Positions 27,641 to 35,853 of a DNA stretch of 41,422 nt are shown here, piece after piece. Source of the DNA: a virus; IMG/VR virus record IMGVR_UViG_3300021409_000102, positions 1-41,422 of that record, one strand, 5' to 3'. Every line of letters begins with the position of its first letter. Within the stretch, counting starts at the first letter, position 1. The position numbers and the translations under genes are program-made. The notes under the pieces are model-generated. The model saw nothing but the letters and a program-made list of their open reading frames with translations, was not told where the DNA came from and searched no databases.

Positions 27641-29265
27641 GTGTAACACTTCTCACTCCTCCAGCTGCTCATTCTTTCAGTAATGATTTCATTACTGCCA
27701 GGTTTAAATGCACAGATTTTCTTCAGCAAGTTGGTGTTAAAGCCGTAAATGAAATTGATTTCACGGTATTGCCCGCTGTTAATACCGCTATCAATATAAA
27801 GTATGGCTCGACAAGTCTAACCATGACAGCGAAAGCCTCTGCCGCCGTCGATGGTTCTGGAAATACATTTGATAATACAAGCCTGAACTCCATTTTGGAA
27901 GGCTTCAAAGCTAACTTCACTTTAAGTCGCGACTTTGATATCATATTATTGGGCGCCAAACTTCGACTTGTCGCAAAGACAGCAGCATTAGGTTATAATT
28001 TTGTTAGCGGTGGTGGCAATGCCACGCCTGGTGTTGCTGAAATTATCAAACCAAATTACAGGGTGTTTTTCCGCTTATTCCTGGAGAATGCTACCCATAC
28101 TGGATACGAAGAAATCTATCAGACTTACCTTGACTTGGTAAACGGATCAGCAGGAGTAGCAGTTGCCCAAATCGGTGACAAGGTACACAATAAAATTACT
28201 GCTGATATAGATATTCATGGATTCGAAATTCCTGGTTTAACTTATGTTGAATGCAACAATACCGCCCGAAAGTATTATTTCCAATTTGCTGAAAGCTTTG
28301 GAGATACCATTGAAGTAAAAAAGGTATCAACCTCTCAAACTTACAATGTAATCCACGGAGGATTAAGTTTCCAGGGCGAAGCTTCACAAACTTTATCCGG
28401 ATTGATCAATCCATCTACACCGCCTGCAGATCGTTTCCTAAAACAAGGATCAAAACTCCAGTATAGCCGGGTTGATCAGCCACAGTTTCTATATTTTTAT
28501 CATACCAGGGCTACTCAAAATAATGCGAAGCTAGTTACCAAAAGAGTTTTTGTCGATGGTACAAGTGACAGTGTGAATACAGTATCATTGAATCTTGAAC
28601 AAAACCGAAAGTATGCTTTTAATGTAAGCGCCGGCAATATTTATAATGGCACAAAGCAAATCGATCGGTATGAAGTGTATTTGGCTGACAATGCAGGTAA
28701 TCGCATTTCTGAAAAACAGATCTATTCCATCAAACGAGATGGCCAACCCTTTTTGCGTTACTTTCTCAACTGGAGCAGCTGGGGATCATTGGATTCTCGT
28801 TGCTTCACTGGAGTTAATCAGCAGTCACTGGAGATTACTTCGTTTATAGCTGAAAAGATCCTGCAACCAGGTTATAAGGTCATCAATGGCAAATCAAAAG
28901 TTTACGGAAAAAGCGGAACAAATAAATTTGCGTCCTCTACAGGTTTTAATGATCCAGGAGATATAGCATTTAACCAAGATTTTTATCTTTCGAATCTTCA
29001 GTTCCGTTACATCAAAAACACCATTTTACCCATCCAGGTTACAAGCAGTTCCATAAATAATCCATCCGATAAGGATTTTCTTTATGCGCAAACTTTCGAG
29101 TACCAGTATTTATTTTCAAATGATCAGTTTACTGAAACTGATGTACAGGATGATTTCTCGTATCTAGGTTCAGTATATGTTCCAATTCCAATACAACCAA
29201 TTTTAATTGTTGCCGGTACTCCTGCAATACCATCTAAAAATATTATTCAACAAACAATCTCATAA
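27637..29265 (+). CDS. Phage tail structural protein (542 aa)
   Basis: A large beta-rich protein without cysteine clusters or signal peptide. Residues 130-370 contain strand repeats such as YRVFFRLFLENATHTGYEEI and SKLQYSRVDQPQFLYFYHTR, and NRYEVYLADNAGNRISEKQI-type strands later, as in distal-tail or baseplate proteins. It is cotranscribed with and precedes the tail fibre. The last part has QPILIVAGTPAIPS. Probably a distal tail or baseplate wedge protein; no named family. Confidence 0.55.
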   Translation: MSVTLLTPPAAHSFSNDFITARFKCTDFLQQVGVKAVNEIDFTVLPAVNTAINIKYGSTSLTMTAKASAAVDGSGNTFDNTSLNSILEGFKANFTLSRDFDIILLGAKLRLVAKTAALGYNFVSGGGNATPGVAEIIKPNYRVFFRLFLENATHTGYEEIYQTYLDLVNGSAGVAVAQIGDKVHNKITADIDIHGFEIPGLTYVECNNTARKYYFQFAESFGDTIEVKKVSTSQTYNVIHGGLSFQGEASQTLSGLINPSTPPADRFLKQGSKLQYSRVDQPQFLYFYHTRATQNNAKLVTKRVFVDGTSDSVNTVSLNLEQNRKYAFNVSAGNIYNGTKQIDRYEVYLADNAGNRISEKQIYSIKRDGQPFLRYFLNWSSWGSLDSRCFTGVNQQSLEITSFIAEKILQPGYKVINGKSKVYGKSGTNKFASSTGFNDPGDIAFNQDFYLSNLQFRYIKNTILPIQVTSSSINNPSDKDFLYAQTFEYQYLFSNDQFTETDVQDDFSYLGSVYVPIPIQPILIVAGTPAIPSKNIIQQTIS

Positions 29266-29267
29266 CT

Positions 29268-32200
29268 ATGCCACCTATTGTATTAGAAGCTCGTGTAAAA
29301 AATTTAATTCAAACCGAAGCCGAATGGCTTGCTGAAGATCCAGTCATTCTTGATGGCGAAGTTGCCTATGTCAGATTTGGTAATTTTGTAAATACCAAAG
29401 CTGGTGATGGTGTTAAGAGATTTAGTCAGCTTCAGTATAATCTTGAAAAACCTGCTCAACCTGTAGGTGTTTTAAAGCCATCAGATGTTCCTGGTCCGGC
29501 AAATTCACCCAGGTTTTGGTTTGCAGAAAAAGGAGTTTACCCGAATGTTGGCGGATTGGAAGTTAGTGGTAATGCAGGTGTTATAATAGATAATGGTGTG
29601 AGTTATCAAGTGGCAAATTTTGAGATTGATTTGGCAGGTTACGCCTCACTAATTGACTTGCAAAAGGCTGAAAAATATTCGGCATTTGTGGATGCCAAAT
29701 TAATGGATATCATACCAACCACAGATTTAGCTGGTGGCTGGCAAAAAACATCAAATCTGCCTTATTCCAATGGGGAAGCAATGAAGCTTCCTAATGGTGC
29801 TGTATCTGCCCCATCGATTGTGTATCCTATTCACGATTACTTCATTGACAAATACCCCATTGGGGTTAGAATAGATATAGAGGTGCTAGTTGAACACACC
29901 AAATCTTTTGTTCCGGCTATAGATAGCATCTTGTTTGTAAGAAAAAGTGATGGCTCAATAGTGAATGTGGCTACTTCAATAACCGACTATTCAGATGGTG
30001 TTAAGAAAATAACCTCATCAAGGGTCATACAAGCTGGTGATACTTATATTGATTTATTTTATAGAATTAATTCGGGCGCAACTGCTGCTGGAGATGTTTT
30101 TATAAAAACCTTAAGTGCAAAAGTAAGGGTTGAAGACGTATCAAACCCAATTTATGACGTTACAAAAAACGCCTTATCATCCATTTTAATAACCCCAGCT
30201 TATAATGTAGATGTTGCAGCTGGTGCAACAGCGGCAAATGGCGTAATCACTGTTCCAATTGGACAAAGCGGAAGTGGCAGCACTTTTGGTTTTGACTTAA
30301 TTAAGGCTTTGCCAGACTGGAAAAATAATTTTAGCGGTAAAAAAGTGGCTTTAAATTATGTTGTTAAAGCAAAAAACATAACAACAGCAAATCTGCTCTT
30401 TAGAGGCTTATATAATACCGTAAATGGCAATACTGAAATTTGGTCAAACTTTAGTTCTATTAAATTCAAAACGGAAGGCGGATTTGATTATTATTTAGTT
30501 AGTGGTTTTCTTCAGTTGCCTGTTTATTCTCCAGATATAACCATCATATTGGCTTATTTTGTTTTTTCAAATTCTGACACAACTACTTTAAAAACAATAG
30601 AAGTATTTGAAACTGTTATTAAGCCATTTGCTGAAAGTTTTGCAGAAATACAAGATTACAGAAAGAAATTTATATCGCAATCCACCTTAACGCAATCATA
30701 CAAGCTAAATCAAAGAATTGATGTTCCGCTTTTATATATTCAAGAAATAGGAGAGCTAAACGGAACTATCGCTAAATACGTAGGTATTACAGAAAACTCA
30801 AAGCGACAGGCTTTTATTCCAGCAGGGCAAACCGGAAATAGTGGTTATATATATACCAATTTAGATAAACTTGCAAACTGCAATTTTTTATACACCAATT
30901 TAAAAGGTAAGAAAATAACGATAGAAGTTTTAGTGAAAGCGCAAGGTATAGGAATAAACAATCTTACTGCCTTTTGTCACCAAAACATAAACGGTTTTCA
31001 ATTGGAAACCGCAACAAATAGAGTTTCCGAAATTCTTGTTAACGATTTACAATCTGTTTACAGTTTAAAATTTGATATTACTTTAACAGAACAAACGATT
31101 ACCGTTAATCCTTTTGTTCAGCAAAATGGAAGCAACACAGCTGCCAACAGAACCTTTGAGATTATTGGCATAGGTATAATTTTAGCGTATGATTACGATA
31201 ATCCAAAATTCGGAATGTCAAAAGCAGAATATAAAAATTATGTCGAAAGTAATATCCTTAAACAGGAAACAGAAACACAGCGTTCAATAAAAAACATTGT
31301 AAAGGTGAAAAGAAATGGAACCCCTGGTGTTGATTGTGCTTTTTCTGGAAACCGAGCGATACAGGATGCAATAGATGCGATAAAGGATGCAAGCTTAACT
31401 AATCCTTATAGAGTTGTAGCAGAAGGGCATTTTATTGCAACAACGCCAGCACAACTGGATGCGCCTAGCCATGATAATCTTAGTTTTGTTTCTTCAAAAC
31501 CTTGTGTTTCGCTTCATGGTGTATCGAGGCAAAAAACAGTTATAGAGGTAAATATGCCTAATAATTTAGATCCTGGTCTTTATTCGACATTTCAAACATT
31601 GCTTTGGGAAAATGATATTACAATGCTTAAAGACTTGACTGTTATTATTGAGAATGGTCGTTATGCTGCTCATATAGATAAAGCATCATCCATTGACATC
31701 ACAGAGAAGTTCGACAATGTAGAGTTTATACACAGAGGGAACACGGGTAATGCGGTTGCGTGGCCTTCGCCGCTCCCGCTTGGAGTTGGAACTGTATCAG
31801 GTTTACAATTGTTGTTTGAGAACTGCAAATTACAAGCACTGCACCCTGATAAGGGAACTTTGCACGGCCATACGAATGCGATATTCGATCGACCTTCAGT
31901 AATGTCTTATAAAAATTGTAGATTTTTATCTAAAGGTAAGGTTCTGGGCGTCATACGTCCTTTAGGAATAAATGTTGAGGACTTGTTTTATTTAGAAGGT
32001 TGTGGTTTTGAAGGCGGTTACACACTAAGTATTTCGGTAACTGATTTATTTCCTACGTTCACACCTACTTTAGCAACAATTCCTTACAACGTTTCTAATT
32101 CCTTTATAAAAGGTTTTGGTAACGATCCCATTTTGTATAAAAATGAAATTACAACCGGTTATGCTTTAAGGATAAAAAGCAAGTCAACAGGCAGTTCAAG

Positions 32201-32942
32201 CAGGGTTCAGTTTGACGAAAACAGCACCGCTTTTAATTTAATAGTTAAAGACAGGGATTATGCTGGAAGGGATTATACAACTGATACCTATGAACACAAT
32301 GTTGCTGGTTACGCTTATAAATTCGGTGACGTCGGTTTTCCTGGTTACGCTATCGGTAGGTTAGATGTTGGGGAGGAAGATGCAAGAATCCCTGCTAAGA
32401 AATTAGGTCAGAGATTAGGTGACTGTTCGACTGTAAATAAAACATTGACTGTATTCATTGATGGTGTTACTCATAATATAGTTTTCTCAACAAACTTAAC
32501 TTCTGCTAACAACTCAACAGTTTTGGCTATAATTAATGCTGTTATTGGAAGTGTGGCTGATGTTGATTTATATAGTGTAGCAAACGATTACTTCGCAGAA
32601 TTTACAGATGTGCTGGAGGTTTGCCATTGTTCTGAAGCAATAATGAATGGTGACGTGGTTGTAAAAGAAGCTGGTCTGTTAAGAAAAGCAAAACCAACAG
32701 ATTTCAAAATAAGTGGTATTGCCATTGATGACTTCAGGAATGGTGAAGCTGGAAGGTTTATAAAAAAAGGATATGTTTCCACCGTAAACACTGAAAGGTT
32801 CAAAATAAACATGGAAGCTTACACAGCCGTTGGTAATGGTGAAACGTTTGGAATATCACCAACTCCAGGGAAAATAAAAACAGGCGCTGACCAATTACGG
32901 TTCGTTGCTATTGATGATAACGTACTATCATTTAATTTATAA
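29268..32942 (+). CDS. Tail fibre / receptor-binding protein (1224 aa)
   Basis: Residues 1-60 match the N-terminal attachment domain of phage fibres (Mtd_N-like): RVKNLIQTEAEWLAEDPVIL, DGEVAYVRFGNFVNTKAGDG. Then follow three repeated beta-sandwich modules at about 150-290, 305-455 and 500-645, with cores IDIEVLVEHTKS, VALNYVVKAKNITTANLLFR and ITIEVLVKAQGIGINNLTAF, probably carbohydrate-binding. From about 675 a right-handed beta-helix (FSGNRAIQDAIDAIKDA, KTVIEVNMPNN) runs to about 1040, then a C-terminal trimer-type domain. Ends 1 base into the next gene. Region 29850-31300 uses more ATA and AT-ending codons than its neighbours, hinting at exchange. Confidence 0.75.
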   Translation: MPPIVLEARVKNLIQTEAEWLAEDPVILDGEVAYVRFGNFVNTKAGDGVKRFSQLQYNLEKPAQPVGVLKPSDVPGPANSPRFWFAEKGVYPNVGGLEVSGNAGVIIDNGVSYQVANFEIDLAGYASLIDLQKAEKYSAFVDAKLMDIIPTTDLAGGWQKTSNLPYSNGEAMKLPNGAVSAPSIVYPIHDYFIDKYPIGVRIDIEVLVEHTKSFVPAIDSILFVRKSDGSIVNVATSITDYSDGVKKITSSRVIQAGDTYIDLFYRINSGATAAGDVFIKTLSAKVRVEDVSNPIYDVTKNALSSILITPAYNVDVAAGATAANGVITVPIGQSGSGSTFGFDLIKALPDWKNNFSGKKVALNYVVKAKNITTANLLFRGLYNTVNGNTEIWSNFSSIKFKTEGGFDYYLVSGFLQLPVYSPDITIILAYFVFSNSDTTTLKTIEVFETVIKPFAESFAEIQDYRKKFISQSTLTQSYKLNQRIDVPLLYIQEIGELNGTIAKYVGITENSKRQAFIPAGQTGNSGYIYTNLDKLANCNFLYTNLKGKKITIEVLVKAQGIGINNLTAFCHQNINGFQLETATNRVSEILVNDLQSVYSLKFDITLTEQTITVNPFVQQNGSNTAANRTFEIIGIGIILAYDYDNPKFGMSKAEYKNYVESNILKQETETQRSIKNIVKVKRNGTPGVDCAFSGNRAIQDAIDAIKDASLTNPYRVVAEGHFIATTPAQLDAPSHDNLSFVSSKPCVSLHGVSRQKTVIEVNMPNNLDPGLYSTFQTLLWENDITMLKDLTVIIENGRYAAHIDKASSIDITEKFDNVEFIHRGNTGNAVAWPSPLPLGVGTVSGLQLLFENCKLQALHPDKGTLHGHTNAIFDRPSVMSYKNCRFLSKGKVLGVIRPLGINVEDLFYLEGCGFEGGYTLSISVTDLFPTFTPTLATIPYNVSNSFIKGFGNDPILYKNEITTGYALRIKSKSTGSSSRVQFDENSTAFNLIVKDRDYAGRDYTTDTYEHNVAGYAYKFGDVGFPGYAIGRLDVGEEDARIPAKKLGQRLGDCSTVNKTLTVFIDGVTHNIVFSTNLTSANNSTVLAIINAVIGSVADVDLYSVANDYFAEFTDVLEVCHCSEAIMNGDVVVKEAGLLRKAKPTDFKISGIAIDDFRNGEAGRFIKKGYVSTVNTERFKINMEAYTAVGNGETFGISPTPGKIKTGADQLRFVAIDDNVLSFNL

Positions 32943-34828
32943 TGCTCCAAATTATAAACAAAGCGGGTTTAACGCTTCACCTTTTCTCTGATACTTTTAT
33001 TCCAATCGAGCGGAACAATCCGCTCTTTTTGGATAGTGATACTTTTGGTGAAGATGTGACCTATTCTTTCAGTTTTCCAGATGATGCCTATAATAAGGAG
33101 TTCACCAGGAATGGCCAATTAGTTGAGGCTGAAAACAGCGTGTATGAGCTTGAGGTACAAACATTGTTTTTTGGTACCACTTTTTTTGCTGGCGTTTTAA
33201 GTTATAGTTATGAAAATCTCAGTTTTAAAGGATTACTCAAGGTAAATCTTGGTGCAGTTGGTGATAAGATCAAAACAGTTAAGGTGTCAGAAATTTATAC
33301 CGGTGATGTTTTGCCTGCACAATATACAGCAGCAAATATGCTCGCTGTGTGCGCCAATCCCAATAATTACCCTTATAGTTTCTTTCCTGTTTATAATGAA
33401 GCGTGGGATCCGGAAAATAAATCAACAAGTTTTTTAGTAAATGCCTGGGATCACGAATCGCAAAAATTCCAGCTGATCGGTAGAAACAATACCAACGTCA
33501 ATACGGCCAGTGGTCCTTTTTGGAAACTAAAATATATCATTGCTAAGGTGATGGCCTTTCTTGGTTTTGAATGTGCCGGTACCTGGTACGAAAGTTTAGA
33601 AAGCGAGACTATATTTATATATACGCGTATCGCTTCAATGGGCAATATTATGGATTCCTTGGCTTACATGCCTTCTGATCTTTTGATCACTGATTTCCTT
33701 AAAATATGTCGTGATCGGCATTCGCTCAGCTTCAGTTTCGATTTGTTCAATGGTCGTGTAACCATCAAAAAAGGTATCGATATCATCAATGATCAGCCAA
33801 TTGATATCCGGAACTACATCACTGAAATTTTCGAAATAGCCAGGCCAGAGGTTCAGGGTTATAATATCACCTTAAAACCCGATGACCAGGACGAATTATT
33901 TAAGGATCCTGTTAATCCAGATGAAAACGTTTTTGTTCCAACGAATGTGCTGGCCATTGGCAACGAAGAGAAACCTGTAGAAATAAATTGCTCCACTTTA
34001 AAATCAAAAAGTGTCACTGATTATTCGATGCCTGAAACGAAGCAAGTAGTATTTCCTACGGTGACGGAAGACGTGCCGCAATTTCCGCTCCGGTTCCTTA
34101 CTTACAAAGGCATGAAAAGCGTAGCCGGCGGCAAAGTTTTTCCTGAAGCAAAGCCAATGGAACTTTCGCTCGAGGATGGGAAATGGTTCAAGTTTTTAAA
34201 TGATAGCAAAAAGGTAAGGCTCAAAGCAGCGATTCCTTTTTTTGAGTTGATCAAAATAGATGCATTATCTAAGTTAACTATCATCAGCAGGGAAAACCAT
34301 TATGCTCACGCCATCATCGAAAAGATAAGATACAATCTAAAAAATGATGAGAAGGAATTGATCGAGGTAGATTTTGATTGTAGGGTAATAAATAGTGGCG
34401 CTAATACCATAAGTGTGATCAATCCTTATGAAACTTTTTTAGCTGAAGACGCCATACGCCCAAGAATCAAAGCTTATTTTTCTTCATCATCGATAGCTAA
34501 TGTTGCAATTGAAATGTATTATGAGAAAGCTTATGATGGTACCGTGGCTGATCCCGGATCGGTAAGGATCGATGCTGGCGCGATCTTACAAAGCACCGAC
34601 AAATTCGGTACTGGAGGTAAAGCGCTCGTATTACCTGAAGTGAGAGTAAAACTAAGAAATAGCCCTGTCGAACTTCGTGTGAAATCTGGAGTGCCTAAAT
34701 ATGCGGTAGTAAATAACATAAAAATCCCATTTCAACAGCGTGGCGATTACTGGTTTGCAGATAATATTTTCTCCAGGTTAATTGGGCAAAACGGCATCGA
34801 TGGGCGTGGAGTCTGGATCGTATTTTAA
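32942..34828 (+). CDS. Phage tail protein, possible baseplate hub (628 aa)
   Basis: Overlaps the fibre stop by one base (TAATG). The N-terminus FSDTFIPIERNNPLFLDSDT and FGEDVTYSFSFPDD describe a beta domain; LLITDFLKICRDRHSLSFSF resembles the hub domain of tail proteins; later parts (VEVDFDCRVINSGANTISVI) are beta. C-terminal residues 500-628 may form an Ig-like domain. It lies between the fibre and the gene before the tape measure region. Tail hub or tip assignment is by layout and size, moderate confidence. Confidence 0.5.
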   Translation: MLQIINKAGLTLHLFSDTFIPIERNNPLFLDSDTFGEDVTYSFSFPDDAYNKEFTRNGQLVEAENSVYELEVQTLFFGTTFFAGVLSYSYENLSFKGLLKVNLGAVGDKIKTVKVSEIYTGDVLPAQYTAANMLAVCANPNNYPYSFFPVYNEAWDPENKSTSFLVNAWDHESQKFQLIGRNNTNVNTASGPFWKLKYIIAKVMAFLGFECAGTWYESLESETIFIYTRIASMGNIMDSLAYMPSDLLITDFLKICRDRHSLSFSFDLFNGRVTIKKGIDIINDQPIDIRNYITEIFEIARPEVQGYNITLKPDDQDELFKDPVNPDENVFVPTNVLAIGNEEKPVEINCSTLKSKSVTDYSMPETKQVVFPTVTEDVPQFPLRFLTYKGMKSVAGGKVFPEAKPMELSLEDGKWFKFLNDSKKVRLKAAIPFFELIKIDALSKLTIISRENHYAHAIIEKIRYNLKNDEKELIEVDFDCRVINSGANTISVINPYETFLAEDAIRPRIKAYFSSSSIANVAIEMYYEKAYDGTVADPGSVRIDAGAILQSTDKFGTGGKALVLPEVRVKLRNSPVELRVKSGVPKYAVVNNIKIPFQQRGDYWFADNIFSRLIGQNGIDGRGVWIVF

Positions 34829-34837
34829 AATAACACA

Positions 34838-35341
34838 ATGGAAGATACCTTAATTTCAATACCCGTACCGGTTGAACAACAAGCCGAGGTAATAAACATT
34901 TTTAATTCGAGTAATGCTGAAACCAGAAGTTTACTGATCAATTTATTCGGATCCGGATTTTTTCCGCTAAACATAAAAGAACGTGTTACTGATTTCGATT
35001 CGGCTTGCACAGTACTTGGAATCGATCCGAATTTTATCTCCGCTCTTGTTTTGACAGGTTCCCTCGAGGAAGATGCTACCATCGCGGCGATCAAGCTGCA
35101 GATAATAATTAAGGCATTAAATGAAAACTGGGTAATTGACCTGAGCAATGATGGCCAGAGAAAGTATTTTGCTGTTATGAATGTTGATGATGATACATTC
35201 GATTACATTCCCAATTATACCACAACTACAGCTATGATACCATGGACGCTCATGTTGGCCACCGAAGATTTGACCAGGCATCTCATTGCAACATGCAGAC
35301 AGTTACTGGATCAATACTATTACGCGGCTCCTGATCTGTAG
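34838..35341 (+). CDS. Conserved Bacteroidota phage protein (167 aa)
   Basis: The pattern FDSACTVLGIDPNFI, AIKLQIIIKALNENWVIDLS, QRKYFAVMNV and RHLIATCRQLLDQYYYAAPD recalls a protein common in Bacteroidota prophages: 'F..A...LGI.P', 'A..KL.II..ALN..W', a tyrosine-rich middle and a helical end with 'FL..Y'. Its function is not known. It stands 3 genes before the end of the tail module and just upstream of promoter 6. The start is the ATG 9 bases after the previous stop. Confidence 0.6.
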   Translation: MEDTLISIPVPVEQQAEVINIFNSSNAETRSLLINLFGSGFFPLNIKERVTDFDSACTVLGIDPNFISALVLTGSLEEDATIAAIKLQIIIKALNENWVIDLSNDGQRKYFAVMNVDDDTFDYIPNYTTTTAMIPWTLMLATEDLTRHLIATCRQLLDQYYYAAPDL

Positions 35342-35345
35342 GCCC

Positions 35346-35381
35346 TGTCGTTTACCAGGGTTTTTATTACCTCGAAATTTA
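35346..35381 (+). promoter_or_regulatory. Late promoter 6 (tape measure region)
   Basis: TGTCGTTTACC (35346-35356), 16 bases, CGAAATTTA (35373-35381), which matches CGAnnTTCG except the last two bases. The first box is part of a hairpin with arms CCCTG (35343-35347) and CAGGG (35356-35360). The expected start near 35386 falls inside a terminator stem; the next ATG is at 35412. Confidence 0.5.
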
Positions 35382-35411
35382 AGCATTCTGAAATATCAGG
35401 ATGCTTTTTTT
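35381..35411 (+). terminator. Intrinsic terminator directly before a start codon
   Basis: AAGCAT (35381-35386) and CTGA (35388-35391) pair with TCAG (35396-35399) and ATGCTT (35401-35406), one mismatch between, followed by T to 35411. The ATG at 35412 follows at once. Stops transcripts coming from upstream; see late promoter 6. Confidence 0.75.
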
Positions 35412-35840
35412 ATGACTACAGCAGAATACAATAAAAGTGTGCGCTCGTGGGCTGGTAGCACAAAACGAAAGATAAAACTTAAAGTTCTTCAGCAAGTACT
35501 TAACATCGGGCCCGGTCATGATAATCAGCAAGTAGCCGTTAAAAACTACGCTGGAGAAGCAGCAAAAATTAACTTCAGTTTCCCGTACTACATGGCTTTT
35601 GTGCATAAAGGCGCCGGCCGTGGTTATGGAGGAAACAAAACAGGAACATTCTTTAGACCAGGACAGGGAAGAGGAACAACCAATGCATCGAGCATGGGTA
35701 GAATGGGTACCGGAAAGCGAAAGCCGAAACCATGGTTTAACCCGGTAATCGAAGCAGAGTTCCCTGCATTGGCAAATCTCGTTGCCGATCACAAAGGTGA
35801 CAAAGTCATTCTCAAAATCGAAAAAATCTTAGTACGATAA
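35412..35840 (+). CDS. Phage minor structural protein (142 aa)
   Basis: The ATG at 35412 is preferred over an in-frame upstream start at 35286 that would lie inside the previous gene. The protein is basic, and contains INFSFPYYMAFVHKGAGRGY, a Gly-rich segment GPGHDNQ/TGTFFRPGQGRGTTN, and RKPKPWFNPVIEAEFPALAN; the last two are shared with tail-associated HK97-gp10-like or minor tail proteins of Bacteroidota phages. No hydrophobic segments. It ends 13 bases before the tape measure gene. Role by context. Confidence 0.55.
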   Translation: MTTAEYNKSVRSWAGSTKRKIKLKVLQQVLNIGPGHDNQQVAVKNYAGEAAKINFSFPYYMAFVHKGAGRGYGGNKTGTFFRPGQGRGTTNASSMGRMGTGKRKPKPWFNPVIEAEFPALANLVADHKGDKVILKIEKILVR

Positions 35841-35853
35841 ATTAACAGCGCTC

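Noticed and set aside
29268-32942. Diversity-generating retroelement, suggested by the Mtd-like fibre N-terminus
   Set aside because: No reverse transcriptase gene and no template/variable repeat pair was seen in the window.
35379-35792. A 137-codon minus-strand frame over the minor structural gene
   Set aside because: Shadow frame; the plus-strand gene has family-like motifs and operon context.
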